A stretch of 64,000 nt of DNA from Paenarthrobacter sp. (GCA_031179305.1 JAPSHX010000001.1:365259-429258); one strand, 5' to 3'; counted from the stretch's first letter, positions 16,391 to 25,000 are shown. Notes: generated by a model not told the origin, from the letters alone. Numbers and translations are program-made.

Positions 16391-16702
16391 GTGCATCACT
16401 TGATTCTTGCCCTGACCGTCACTCCGTCGCCCGATCCCACGGGCACGCTGCGGCCCGGCCTGTCCGAGGATCAGGTGACGCCCGGCACTTGGGGCTTTGT
16501 CCTCACGGCCTTCATCGTGATCCTCACGACGTTCCTGATCGTGGACATGGTTCGCAGGATTCGCCGCGTCCGCTACCGAGCCCAAGTGGAAGAAGCGCGC
16601 TTGGCAGCAGAGGCGGGGAACGCGGAGGGCGGAAGCGAAAGCGCTGCTGAAGCAGGTAGCTCCACTGACGAGAATGGCGATGGCGGCCCCAGGACCCGCT
16701 GA
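16391..16702 (+). CDS. Small single-pass membrane protein (Rv1083-like)
   Basis: A 103-residue protein with an N-terminal hydrophobic start, a Pro/Thr-rich stretch and one clear membrane helix (WGFVLTAFIVILTTFLIVDM, about 34-53). A basic RRIRRVRYRAQ segment and an acidic Glu/Ser tail follow. The GTG at 16391 is chosen because GAAGG lies 7 nt upstream; the TTG at 16385 is too close to that site. The gene sits between mca and a DUF255 gene and overlaps the latter by 29 nt. Gene order, size and topology resemble the small membrane protein after mca in mycobacteria. Function unknown. Confidence 0.75.
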   Translation: MHHLILALTVTPSPDPTGTLRPGLSEDQVTPGTWGFVLTAFIVILTTFLIVDMVRRIRRVRYRAQVEEARLAAEAGNAEGGSESAAEAGSSTDENGDGGPRTR

Positions 16703-18890
16703 ACCGGGTCGGCCCGCCGAGTCGGAACGGCCCGCTGAGTCGGGTCGATTCGCCGAAGCCGGCGGACCCAGCTGGCCCGGGGCAAGTAATGCCCTGGGTT
16801 CGGAACCTTCCGCTTATTTGCGGCAACACGCGAACAATCCCGTGTTCTGGCGTCCGTTCGGTGATGAGGCTTTTGCCTTTGCTGAAGAGCGTGATGTCCC
16901 CGTGTTCCTCTCAATCGGCTACGCGGCATGCCACTGGTGCCACGTCATGGCCCGCGAATCCTTTGAAGACCAGGTAACTGCCGACTACCTGAACGCCCAT
17001 TTTGTCCCGGTGAAGGTTGATCGGGAGGAGCGACCCGACGTCGACTCCGTGTACATGGCGGCTACGCAGGCCATCAGTGGCGAAGGTGGGTGGCCGATGT
17101 CCGTCTTCCTCACCCCGGACGGGCTTGCCTTCCACGCTGGGACGTACTTCCCGCCTATTCCCTTACCCGGCCGTCCCTCGTTCCGCAATGTCCTGGAGGC
17201 GGTCCATGAGGCGTGGGTGGAGCGACGCGATGCCGTGGAGCAGAATGCCAGGGGGCTGGCAGCGAACATGGCGGATGCGCAGTTGGCCGGGACGGTCCGG
17301 CTCGACGAGCCACCTGAAATGTTGGACGCAAGCCTCCTCCCGGAGGCCGTAGCGCTACTGGCCCGTTCTGAAGACCCCGACGCCGGTGGGTTCGGCAGCG
17401 CTCCCAAGTTCCCGCCGTCGGCGGTTCTTGAGTTCCTCATCCGGCACGCTGCCGTACCGTCGGATACTGCCCGGGCAGCCCGCGACATGGCAGCCAGGGC
17501 CCTTGCCGGCATGGCACGATCCGCGTTGTGCGACCAGCTCGACGGCGGATTCGCCCGCTACTCGGTGACGGCGGACTGGTCCGTGCCGCACTTTGAGAAA
17601 ATGCTGTACGACAATGCGCAGCTGTTGAGGGTCTACGCACACTGGGTTCGGCTTGGGGGCAATGAGGTCTTCCCGGTGGCCGAAGCAGCATCCGTGGCGT
17701 CGAGGTGCGCCGATTGGCTGTTGGGTTCCCTTAAGCTGCCCAGCGGCGCGTTGGCCTCCTCCTTGGACGCTGACACCGTGGTTAACGGCGTGCATCATGA
17801 GGGCGCCACATATTTGTGGACTCCCGAATCACTTGTGGACGCCCTTGACCCGCGTGACGCCGAGACCGTGGCGACCATGATGAGGGTCGGTACACACGGG
17901 ACTGTCTCTGAGCTGGGTTCGCTGCTACACCCAGGCCGGGCGTTGACAGATGCAGAGAGCAGGCTCTGGGAGCGCGCCCGGCCGGTGCTGCTGGCCTCCC
18001 GCACCCTTAGGAGCCAGCCGGCTAGAGACGACAAAGTGGTGGCCGGGTGGAATGGTCTTGCCGTAGGAGCTCTCGCGGAAGCAGGGGCTATCCTGGGCCG
18101 CGCTGATTTGGTTGCCGCGGCCGAAGCCATGGCGGAGTACCTCGCGGAGGTTCACTGGGACAGCGCGTCACAGGTGCTGGTCCGGGTTTCACATGACTCG
18201 GAAGCGCGAGGCATTGGAGGACTGCTTGAGGACTACGCCTTCTGCGCAGATGGCCTCCTGGCCCTGTACGCCGTGACGGGAAACAGGCGCTGGTATGGCT
18301 TTGCGGAGGAGCTCGTCCTGGCTGCGTGCTCGCGTTTTGTAGAGAACGGTCGATTGGCCGACTCTGAGGGGGAGCCCTCGCAAATTTTCAACGCCCAAGG
18401 CCAGAAAGCTGCGCTGGACCCGTTCGACAACGCCACGCCCAGCGGTGCCGCCGGTTTTGCCGGCGCCTTGTTGTCTTACGCCGCGTACTCCGGTTCCCAC
18501 GAGCATCGCCTGATGGCCGGCAGTATCCTAGGCCTCTTGCCACCCCTCGCCACGCGTGCACCGCGTGTTGCCGGTTGGCTGCTGGCTATTGCCCAGGCTG
18601 CAGTTGCCGGCCCGGTAGAGGCCGCCGTCGTAGGTCCGGACTCGCCGCTGCTGCGGGAGTTGCACCGGGCGCTGTTGAAGTCTCCCAGCCCCGGGCTGGT
18701 TGTCGCTGCGAAAACTTACGACGCCGCGTCCCCGGCAGGGGAGGCAGAAGTTCCCCTGCTGCTCCACAGGTCGGCTGCGGCGGATGGTTCTCCGCTGGTT
18801 TACTTGTGCCGCGACATGGTGTGCGACAGTCCGCTGAGTGGTGTGGCTGCGGTTCAGTCCCGCCTGGAAGAAATGGCGTCAGGCGACTGA
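16674..18890 (+). CDS. Thioredoxin domain-containing protein, DUF255/YyaL family
   Basis: A 738-residue two-domain protein. The N-terminal thioredoxin-fold DUF255 domain (about 40-200) has a CxxC pair in AACHWCHVM (Cys86, Cys89) and GGWPMSVFLTPDG. A long alpha/alpha-barrel part like N-acylglucosamine epimerases follows (FEKMLYDNAQLL, DKVVAGWNGLAVGALAEAG). The first ~35 residues are a low-complexity run of PAE/PAES repeats. It starts inside the upstream membrane-protein gene (29-nt overlap; ATGs at 16674 and 16680). The biochemical role of the family is unsettled, though a redox link to mycothiol metabolism is possible. Confidence 0.9.
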   Translation: MAMAAPGPAEPGRPAESERPAESGRFAEAGGPSWPGASNALGSEPSAYLRQHANNPVFWRPFGDEAFAFAEERDVPVFLSIGYAACHWCHVMARESFEDQVTADYLNAHFVPVKVDREERPDVDSVYMAATQAISGEGGWPMSVFLTPDGLAFHAGTYFPPIPLPGRPSFRNVLEAVHEAWVERRDAVEQNARGLAANMADAQLAGTVRLDEPPEMLDASLLPEAVALLARSEDPDAGGFGSAPKFPPSAVLEFLIRHAAVPSDTARAARDMAARALAGMARSALCDQLDGGFARYSVTADWSVPHFEKMLYDNAQLLRVYAHWVRLGGNEVFPVAEAASVASRCADWLLGSLKLPSGALASSLDADTVVNGVHHEGATYLWTPESLVDALDPRDAETVATMMRVGTHGTVSELGSLLHPGRALTDAESRLWERARPVLLASRTLRSQPARDDKVVAGWNGLAVGALAEAGAILGRADLVAAAEAMAEYLAEVHWDSASQVLVRVSHDSEARGIGGLLEDYAFCADGLLALYAVTGNRRWYGFAEELVLAACSRFVENGRLADSEGEPSQIFNAQGQKAALDPFDNATPSGAAGFAGALLSYAAYSGSHEHRLMAGSILGLLPPLATRAPRVAGWLLAIAQAAVAGPVEAAVVGPDSPLLRELHRALLKSPSPGLVVAAKTYDAASPAGEAEVPLLLHRSAAADGSPLVYLCRDMVCDSPLSGVAAVQSRLEEMASGD

Positions 18891-18906
18891 GCCGAATTCA
18901 GCAGGC

Positions 18907-19548
18907 CTAGCTGAGCACTGCCATGATGATGGCCGCAAAGTGCGCTGCGAACGCCAGCACCGTGAAGGCGTGGAAGAGTTCATGGAATCCGAAGTGCTGG
19001 ACGCTGAAATTCGGTTTTTTGATGGCGTAGAACATCGCTCCGGCGATATACAGCGCTCCACCGACGCAGATAAGTATTGCTGCCGGGGCATTGGCGGTGA
19101 AGAACTGGGGGAGGTAGAACAATGCTCCGCAGCCCAGCGCGATGTAAACCGGCACGTACAACCAGCGTGGAGCGTGCGTCCACAAAATTCGGAAGAGGAC
19201 CCCAACTATTGCACCGGACCACACGAGCCAAAGCAACGTCACGGCTTGTGAGCGCTCCAGCAAGGACCATGCCAGGGGCGTGTAGCTGCCGGCGATCACC
19301 AGCATGATGTTGGTGTGGTCCAGACGTTTGAGCAGCATCCGGACCTTGGGCGACCAATTACCGCGATGGTAGACAGCACTGACGCCAAACAGCAGGAAGC
19401 CCGTCAACGCGTAGATGGCGGAGGTGATCTTGCGATCGGGTGTAGGGGCGACGGTCACCAGGACGATCCCTGCCGCGAGTGCAAACGGAGCGGCGACGGC
19501 GTGGATCCACCCACGCCAAAGGGGCTTGGTTTCGAGGAGCTCAGCCAT
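18907..19548 (-). CDS. Hemolysin III family (PAQR-like) membrane protein
   Basis: A 213-residue protein with seven hydrophobic segments. Family residues are visible: HAVAAPFALAAG, YHRGNWSP with LKRLDHTNIMLVIAGSYTP, and the late FGFHELFHAF motif. Together these form the Ser/Asp/His metal site of the alkaline ceramidase/PAQR/hemolysin III superfamily. The name hemolysin is historical and does not imply toxin activity. It converges on the DUF255 gene with 16 nt between, and its start has no strong ribosome site. A perfect inverted repeat lies just upstream. Confidence 0.88.
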   Translation of the reverse strand: MAELLETKPLWRGWIHAVAAPFALAAGIVLVTVAPTPDRKITSAIYALTGFLLFGVSAVYHRGNWSPKVRMLLKRLDHTNIMLVIAGSYTPLAWSLLERSQAVTLLWLVWSGAIVGVLFRILWTHAPRWLYVPVYIALGCGALFYLPQFFTANAPAAILICVGGALYIAGAMFYAIKKPNFSVQHFGFHELFHAFTVLAFAAHFAAIIMAVLS

Positions 19549-19558
19549 GGGTCAAGAA

Positions 19559-19592
19559 TAACTTACGTTTCAGTAAGTTACCCACTGGTAAC
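19559..19592. promoter_or_regulatory. Overlapping inverted repeats upstream of the hemolysin III gene
   Basis: taacttac-gtttca-gtaagtta (19559-19580) is a perfect 8-bp inverted repeat. It overlaps gttacc-cact-ggtaac (19577-19592). The first begins 11 nt from the hemolysin III start codon. The spacing and dyad look like an operator, of TetR-like size, for the leftward gene and perhaps also the rightward prenyl synthase gene. Confidence 0.5.
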
Positions 19593-19700
19593 AAGTCTCG
19601 GGGCGAATTTGACCGGCTACTGCACCGGCCCGGCAGCTCGGGACGGTAGCCTTGGATGTGCGCCGTCGTCGTACAAGCAAGGAAGTCAGGTGAGAGTCCG

Positions 19701-20462
19701 GTGGAGCTGCCCGGTTTCCTCTATGGCTTCTACGAGCGCAAATTGCTGCGTTCCCTCAAGCAAGACAGAATCCCGCGGCATATCGGCGTGATGGTGGATG
19801 GAAACAGGCGATGGGCGCGCCAGTTCAACGCACCCACCAGCCAAGGGCACCAAGCGGGCGCGGACAAAATCCACGAATTCCTCGGCTGGTGCCAGGAACT
19901 TGGCGTCAAAGTAGTAACCCTCTACATGCTCTCCACGGACAACATGAACCGCTCCGGTGAAGAACTGGACCTTCTCATGGGCATCATCGCGAACACCATG
20001 GACCGGCTGGATGAAGACGAAAACGTCTCCGTCCACGCAATGGGCGCACCGGAACTCCTCCCGGACTACTTGGCCGAACGCCTCAACAAACTGACCGCCC
20101 GCACCCCGGTCCACGAAAAGATCCACGTGAACGTGGCAGTGGGCTACGGCGGGCGCCGCGAAATCGTCGACGCCGTACGGGAACTCCTCCACGATGCCGA
20201 CGCAAAGGGACGCAAGATGTCCGACGTCGCAGATGAACTTTCGGTGGACGACATCTCAAGGTTCCTCTACACCCGCGGCCAACCCGACCCGGACCTCGTC
20301 ATTCGCACTTCCGGTGAGCAGCGGCTCTCAGGTTTCCTCATGTGGCAAAGCGCCTACAGCGAGTTCTACTTCTGCGAAGCCCTCTGGCCCGCCTTCCGCA
20401 AGGTCGATTTCCTGCGTGCGCTCAGGGACTATGCCGGGCGCCAGCGGCGATTCGGAACCTGA
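19701..20462 (+). CDS. cis-Prenyltransferase (isoprenyl diphosphate synthase, UppS/Rv1086-like)
   Basis: A cytoplasmic enzyme of 253 residues that adds isopentenyl units in Z configuration. Catalytic Asp33 lies in VMVDGNRRWARQ; the IPP-site motif RTSGEQRLSGFLMWQSAYSE is complete. Strong likeness to M. tuberculosis Rv1086 (short-chain Z-farnesyl diphosphate synthase), including HVNVAVGYGGRREIVDAVRE, suggests a short-chain product, but undecaprenyl diphosphate synthase cannot be excluded. I use GTG 19701 after a ggtgag site; ATG 19656 would add 15 residues. It supplies lipid carriers for the wall genes at 32-38 kb. Confidence 0.9.
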   Translation: MELPGFLYGFYERKLLRSLKQDRIPRHIGVMVDGNRRWARQFNAPTSQGHQAGADKIHEFLGWCQELGVKVVTLYMLSTDNMNRSGEELDLLMGIIANTMDRLDEDENVSVHAMGAPELLPDYLAERLNKLTARTPVHEKIHVNVAVGYGGRREIVDAVRELLHDADAKGRKMSDVADELSVDDISRFLYTRGQPDPDLVIRTSGEQRLSGFLMWQSAYSEFYFCEALWPAFRKVDFLRALRDYAGRQRRFGT

Positions 20463-20538
20463 CCCTACCGCGGTTAACCAGGAATTAATCAGCTGGCAAT
20501 GCGACTTGCCGACGCAGGTTTCGGAATTTTCTGTGAGT

Positions 20539-20555
20539 GGGATTACGTTAATCCC
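20539..20555. promoter_or_regulatory. Palindrome gggatta-cgt-taatccc upstream of phoH2
   Basis: A perfect 7-bp dyad with a 3-nt centre lies 145 nt before the PhoH start, in the 237-bp gap 20463-20699. The first ~90 nt of that gap are AT-richer than the genes and probably hold the promoter. The regulator is unknown. Confidence 0.4.
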
Positions 20556-20699
20556 ATCAGCAGGCAAAACCGCCCGCTGATCGGGGAGGCCAGTATATGG
20601 AGCGGACTATCGCACCAGTTACAGGGGAGGCCACGCCCGGCCTCCCGGCCGAGCCGCTTCACCATTAGGCCGGGCGAACTGCCCGGGGCTGGAGTCGAT

Positions 20700-22094
20700 G
20701 TGGCTATTTCTGAGCAACTGCCCGCAATGGTTTCCGACGGGGAAAGTGCAGCTACCTCTCGCACCAAGCGGGTCTCACAAAAAGCGCGGACCGCGCCGTC
20801 CGCCACAGGCCGCAGCTACGTGATCGATACGTCCGTCCTGCTATCCGATCCACACGCACTGTTGCGCTTCGCCGAACACGAAGTCATCGTCCCCATCGTG
20901 GTCATCAGTGAACTGGAAGGAAAACGCCACGATCCCGAACTAGGCTACTTCGCCCGAAAAGCCCTAAGGCTCCTGGACGACCTCCGAATCGAACACGGCG
21001 GACTGGACCACGCCATTCCAATAGGCAAAGACGGCGGCCTCCTCAGGGTGGAAATGAACCACATCTCCCCGGAAGTGCTGCCCGCAGGATTCCGCGGAGG
21101 CGACAACGACAGCCGCATCCTTGCCGTCGCCAAAAACCTGGCCAACGAAGGCCACAACGTCACAGTCGTCTCCAAAGACCTCCCCATGCGCGTCAAAGCC
21201 TCCGCCATGGGGCTCCACGCCGACGAATACCGCAACGAACTGGTCAAAGACTCCGGCTGGACCGGCATGGCCGAAGTGGACGCAACCGAAGAAGAAATCA
21301 CCACCCTCTACGGCCACGAGCCCGCCTTCATCCCGGCCGCCGCAGAACTTCCCGTCAACACGGGACTCGTTCTACTCTCCAACCGCGGCTCCGCCCTCGG
21401 CCGGGTCGGAGCAGATAAACAAGTCCGGCTCGTCAAAGGCGACCGCGACGTCTTCGGACTCCACGGCCGCTCAGCAGAACAACGACTCGCCATCGACCTC
21501 CTCATGGACCCCGCAGTCGGGATCGTCTCCATAGGTGGCCGCGCAGGCACAGGCAAATCCGCACTCGCCCTCTGCGCGGGCCTGGAAGCCGTCCTGGAAC
21601 GCCGGGAACACCGCAAAGTAGTGGTCTTCCGCCCCCTCTACGCAGTGGGCGGCCAGGAGCTCGGCTACCTCCCCGGCTCCGAATCCGAAAAAATGAACCC
21701 CTGGGCGCAGGCAGTGTTCGACACCCTCGGGGCGCTCGTCAGCCAGGAAGTCGTGGAAGAAGTCATGGACCGGGGCATGCTCGAAGTCCTGCCACTGACC
21801 CACATCCGCGGGCGCTCCCTGCACGACGCCTTCGTGATCGTGGACGAAGCACAGTCACTCGAGAAAAACGTGCTCCTCACCGTCATGAGCCGCATCGGAC
21901 AAAACTCCAAAATCGTCCTCACCCACGACGTCGCCCAGCGCGACAACCTCCGCGTGGGGCGGCACGACGGGGTGGCTGCCGTAGTGGAGACGCTCAAGGG
22001 CCATCCGCTGTTCGGACACATCACGCTAACGCGGTCTGAACGGTCGCCGATCGCTGCACTTGTTACCGAGTTGCTCGAAGGGGCTGAGATCTAA
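20700..22094 (+). CDS. phoH2: PIN domain-PhoH ATPase fusion (PhoH2 family)
   Basis: A 464-residue protein with an N-terminal PIN nuclease domain (about 38-170; Asp43 in [12 protein letters not shown], later GGDNDSRIL acidic cluster). A PhoH ATPase follows with Walker A GRAGTGKS at 280-287 and Walker [12 protein letters not shown]. Mycobacterial PhoH2 is an ATP-dependent RNA helicase-ribonuclease. I chose GTG 20700 after a ggag site; the frame is open to 20499 but that extension is unlike protein. Mycobacterial phoH2 is preceded by a small phoAT antitoxin gene; I see no clear equivalent here. Confidence 0.92.
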   Translation: MAISEQLPAMVSDGESAATSRTKRVSQKARTAPSATGRSYVIDTSVLLSDPHALLRFAEHEVIVPIVVISELEGKRHDPELGYFARKALRLLDDLRIEHGGLDHAIPIGKDGGLLRVEMNHISPEVLPAGFRGGDNDSRILAVAKNLANEGHNVTVVSKDLPMRVKASAMGLHADEYRNELVKDSGWTGMAEVDATEEEITTLYGHEPAFIPAAAELPVNTGLVLLSNRGSALGRVGADKQVRLVKGDRDVFGLHGRSAEQRLAIDLLMDPAVGIVSIGGRAGTGKSALALCAGLEAVLERREHRKVVVFRPLYAVGGQELGYLPGSESEKMNPWAQAVFDTLGALVSQEVVEEVMDRGMLEVLPLTHIRGRSLHDAFVIVDEAQSLEKNVLLTVMSRIGQNSKIVLTHDVAQRDNLRVGRHDGVAAVVETLKGHPLFGHITLTRSERSPIAALVTELLEGAEI

Positions 22095-22103
22095 CTGATG
22101 TGT

Positions 22104-22133
22104 GGCCGTGGTTCGGTTCGCCGGGCCACGGCC
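22104..22133 (+). terminator. Probable terminator after phoH2
   Basis: An 8-bp GC-rich stem (ggccgtgg 22104-22111 with ccacggcc 22126-22133) begins 10 nt after the PhoH stop. The T-run that follows is weak. Confidence 0.5.
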
Positions 22134-22152
22134 CTTCGCCGTCGCTTAGACA

Positions 22153-22206
22153 CGACCCATAGGGACCCTTACGGTCGCTGGGCGACCTTCGGGGTCCGAT
22201 GGGTCG
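22153..22206. repeat. Long nested hairpin between phoH2 and the GNAT gene
   Basis: The outer arms cgacccat/atgggtcg (22153-22160, 22199-22206), a middle ggaccc/gggtcc pairing and a terminal ggtcgc-tgg-gcgacc hairpin (22173-22187) stack into one extended structure. It lacks a T-run, so it looks more like a repeat element than a terminator. No other gene fits in the 161-bp gap. Confidence 0.65.
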
Positions 22207-22255
22207 CGATGCGCTCCTCTGCGAAGGACCGCAGCTCGGCTGGCGATCAGCGCGG

Positions 22256-22900
22256 TTAGAGCGTGAGATAGGTTTTTAGTTCTTCGTGGCCTTGGACTTT
22301 TAGGGTCCAGTGGGGGCGGGTGAATGTGGTGGGGGTGAGGCGGACTCTTTGGACTTCCTCCACTTTTTCGCCCCAGCCGTCGCGGAAGGTGCCGTTTAGT
22401 TCGTAGCCGAGGCTGGTGGAGACGCCCAGGGATCGCTGGTTCCAGCTCGCAGCTTCTGACTCGGCTACTTCGGCGCCCAAGTGGTCGAAGGCGAAGCCCA
22501 CGACGGCGGCACGCATCTCCTTGCCGAAACCCTGGCCCTGCGCGGACTGCTTGAGCCACGAGCCGGTGCTCACTGTTTTCAGGGTTTTGAAGCTCTTGGC
22601 GCCGACGTCCTGGACACCAAGGAGTTCGTCGTCATGCCAGACGCCGAGGAGGAGGGTCCAAGAGTCCTTTGTGAAGTTGGCGCGGCAGCGCCAGTACCAC
22701 TGGGCCATGTTGGGAGCGAGTTCGTCCTCAGGGAGTTCGGTCCACGGCACGCTGAACGGGCTCTTGCCGGGCTCGTGGACACCGGAACGGGCCGCGGCTA
22801 CGGCGAAAGGGATGTCTTCGTCGAGGACGGGACGGATGGTCAGCCTCGGAGTGGTGAGCGTGAGCCCGAACGGGGGCCATATTTCTGCCAGCGATGTCAT
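22256..22900 (-). CDS. GNAT family N-acetyltransferase (RimJ/RimL-like)
   Basis: A protein of 214 residues starting with the TTPRLTIRPVLDEDIPF strand-helix typical of RimJ/RimL-type acetyltransferases. The acetyl-CoA loop is GQGFGKEMRAAVVGFAF (Q/RxxGxG/A) at about 122-138. SWNQRSLGVSTSLGYELNG is the usual helix before the last strands. The acceptor (protein N-terminus, antibiotic or small molecule) cannot be inferred. It lies tail-to-tail with phoH2 and 32 nt downstream of the unknown gene at 22933-23700, perhaps on the same transcript. Confidence 0.85.
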   Translation of the reverse strand: MTSLAEIWPPFGLTLTTPRLTIRPVLDEDIPFAVAAARSGVHEPGKSPFSVPWTELPEDELAPNMAQWYWRCRANFTKDSWTLLLGVWHDDELLGVQDVGAKSFKTLKTVSTGSWLKQSAQGQGFGKEMRAAVVGFAFDHLGAEVAESEAASWNQRSLGVSTSLGYELNGTFRDGWGEKVEEVQRVRLTPTTFTRPHWTLKVQGHEELKTYLTL

Positions 22901-22932
22901 CGCCGTAGCTTAGCCCCGAAGAGAGCTGCCGC

Positions 22933-23700
22933 TCAGGCGGCAGGGCCGATGTCCCACGAGATGTGGCGCCGGACGTCCGTGAGGTTCATCGATTCTGCCA
23001 TGAAGAGGTCGTCCAGCATGTACTCGTCCACTGCCAGGATCTTGAGCCAGTGGCCCTTGCCTGCGGAGTCGCCGTCCATGCTCTGGCTGGCCACGCAAAC
23101 GCCTGTGCCGGTGTCAATCCTGATCATTGTCCGGCCGGGGTGCGCCAAAGGTTCAGCGGGGTCCGAAGGAACATACGTCCGGCTGGGGGTAACGAAGGTT
23201 TCCAAGGCGAGGCGGCCCTCATGGTCCACCTCGCGGGGTTGCTCAAGGAAGACCCGGTTGGTGTCCGGAAACTCCAAGGGGACTGGCGCGTTGCCGACCA
23301 GCTCCACGGGATCGAGAGCGGCGGCAAGGCGACCATTGCCAAAAGAGGGCTCACCGTACGCGGCTTCGGGTCGACGGCGGACCAGGCCGGCGTCGTCGTA
23401 AACCGGGGTCACGAGGTGAGCCGGAAGTAGCCACGAACGGCGAGTGGCACTGACGTAAAGATCGTCCCTGGAGTCGTTAATGCCCGTGGTGCTGTGCAAA
23501 AGCAGGCCGTCCGGCGTCTCGAGGCGGAGGGCACCCGGGCGCCTGAGCCACGCCCGGACCATGGCGGCGTCGGAGGCGGGGCGTTCGAGGTACTCAAAGC
23601 GGAGGCTGGTCCACCTCCAAGGCGAAGAACGGCAAAGATTGCGGAATGTGGAGGACAAGTCAAAACCCGGTCCAGCTGCACTGTAGCGCCCCATATCCAC
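22933..23700 (-). CDS. Conserved-looking protein of unknown function
   Basis: I do not recognise this 255-residue protein. It has no signal peptide, membrane helix or cofactor motif that I can see. It is rich in Pro, Arg and Asp, with segments such as SWLLPAHLVTPVYDD and GRTMIRIDTGTGVCV that read as beta strands. Codon use is like the neighbours, so it is probably a real gene. The GTG at 23700 has an agg site 6 nt before it; ATG 23694 is an alternative. It is divergent from the prepilin peptidase gene and precedes the GNAT gene on the same strand. Confidence 0.65.
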   Translation of the reverse strand: MDMGRYSAAGPGFDLSSTFRNLCRSSPWRWTSLRFEYLERPASDAAMVRAWLRRPGALRLETPDGLLLHSTTGINDSRDDLYVSATRRSWLLPAHLVTPVYDDAGLVRRRPEAAYGEPSFGNGRLAAALDPVELVGNAPVPLEFPDTNRVFLEQPREVDHEGRLALETFVTPSRTYVPSDPAEPLAHPGRTMIRIDTGTGVCVASQSMDGDSAGKGHWLKILAVDEYMLDDLFMAESMNLTDVRRHISWDIGPAA

Positions 23701-23753
23701 AGTTTACCTACGGGTTCAAGCGGGAATGGCGGCCACCGGGATAGCATCCGAAG

Positions 23754-24305
23754 GTGATCCGACGACTCTCCGACCTCTGGGATGCCAATCCGCTGGGCTT
23801 CTGGCTCGTGATGGCGTCATGCCTGTACTTCGTGGTGATGGCCGTCCGACTCACAGTGATAGACATCCGGAGCCACCTGTTGCCAAACCGGATCGTGTTT
23901 CCGTCCTACGCAGTGGCTGGAGTGCTGCTGCTGGCTGCGGCACTGGTGGTGTACTTCGCTGATTCAACCCCGGTGGGCGCACCGGCGGCTGTCGTCTTTG
24001 GTGTGCCCGGCCTGGGCGTCATCGCCGGCGGTGCCTTGCTCTGGCTGTTCTACTTCATACTCAGGCTCGTCCATCCACCCGGAATGGGCTTTGGGGACGT
24101 CAAGCTGGCCGGGGTGCTGGGCTTGTATCTGGGCTACTTGGGATGGAGCCACATCTTTGCGGGAACGTTCGCTGCCTTCCTCTTGGGAGGGCTGTGGAGC
24201 CTGGGCATCCTGGTGGCCCGGCGAGGCACGCTGCGCTCGGCCATCCCGTTCGGCCCCTTCATGCTGGCCGGGGCGACGGCCGCCATGGTGGTCCTGCCCG
24301 CGTGA
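23754..24305 (+). CDS. A24 family prepilin peptidase (type IV leader peptidase-like)
   Basis: A 183-residue membrane aspartic protease with about five to six helices. The two catalytic aspartates are visible: Asp37 in LTVIDIRSHLLPN and Asp115 in GMGFGDVKLAG. The N-terminal methyltransferase domain of classical PilD is absent, as in TadV/CpaA-type enzymes. It would remove leader peptides from pilin-like proteins at the cytoplasmic membrane face. No pilin, secretion ATPase or Tad gene is in this window, so its substrates are encoded elsewhere. GTG start. Confidence 0.88.
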   Translation: MIRRLSDLWDANPLGFWLVMASCLYFVVMAVRLTVIDIRSHLLPNRIVFPSYAVAGVLLLAAALVVYFADSTPVGAPAAVVFGVPGLGVIAGGALLWLFYFILRLVHPPGMGFGDVKLAGVLGLYLGYLGWSHIFAGTFAAFLLGGLWSLGILVARRGTLRSAIPFGPFMLAGATAAMVVLPA

Positions 24306-24438
24306 AGCCGCAAACCACTCGTCCCATAGCAACTGCGGCCAAATTGCAACGCTCCCCGTATTCTCGGCGTTTACCGGGCTGGGTCATGCTTAGCCCAGCG
24401 AGTGTTCGGACGTGTATGAGGGCGGCAGGAGGTTTGCA

Positions 24439-24996
24439 GTGCGGCGAATCAGGTTGAGGTTCCTGCTGGGCGCGTCCATTGCCTGCGCAGTACTGCTGAC
24501 CGGATGCGGGCAGACAGTCAACGAACCTCTTGTATCCACGGGACCCGGCATCCAGCCGGGGATTGGTATTCAGTCGGGGAATACGCAGCAGCCGGGCATT
24601 ACTCAACCGCCGGATCCCACACGCAGCCCGGAGACCCCCTGTGAAGGTGGTCCGCTGGGCTGTTCCGAGTTCACGTCCGTGCGGGGAACCGACGCCACGG
24701 GAGATGTGGCATGGCTCGGAACGGACCCGCTGAGAGTGAGCTCGAGGCATGCCAACGGAGAGTGGACCCTCTTCGTCCACACACCGTGCAATTATCTCCA
24801 GGTGGCAGTTTCAGTGCAGGATGATGTCTTTACTCAGCTTTGGATGATGGTCACCGACCACGGCTGCGTGGAGCCAACGGACAACTACCAGGCGTGGACA
24901 GAGGAGCTCTTTGAACAGCCTGTTCAGTGGAAGCTCGACGGCGACACCCTCACCTTGAAGAACTCACATGCGACCATCGAATTGAAGGAAAGCTGA
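24439..24996 (+). CDS. Putative lipoprotein
   Basis: A protein of 185 residues with an N-terminal lipoprotein signal (RRIRLRFLLGA then ACAVLLTGCGQ, lipidated Cys23). A Gly/Gln/Pro-rich linker (PGIQPGIGIQSG) and a globular domain of about 120 residues follow. The end, WKLDGDTLTLKNSHATIEL, resembles the closing strands of META/HslJ-type lipoprotein domains, but this is only a weak likeness. GTG 24439 is fixed by AGGAGG 6 nt upstream (24427-24432). The Nudix gene follows after 4 nt, so they are co-transcribed. Function unknown. Confidence 0.8.
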   Translation: MRRIRLRFLLGASIACAVLLTGCGQTVNEPLVSTGPGIQPGIGIQSGNTQQPGITQPPDPTRSPETPCEGGPLGCSEFTSVRGTDATGDVAWLGTDPLRVSSRHANGEWTLFVHTPCNYLQVAVSVQDDVFTQLWMMVTDHGCVEPTDNYQAWTEELFEQPVQWKLDGDTLTLKNSHATIELKES

Positions 24997-25000
24997 CACC

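Noticed and set aside
24364..24393. Small hairpin gctggg/cccagc before the lipoprotein gene as a riboswitch or terminator.
   Set aside because: Only a 6-bp stem with no T-run and no conserved aptamer; too weak to call.
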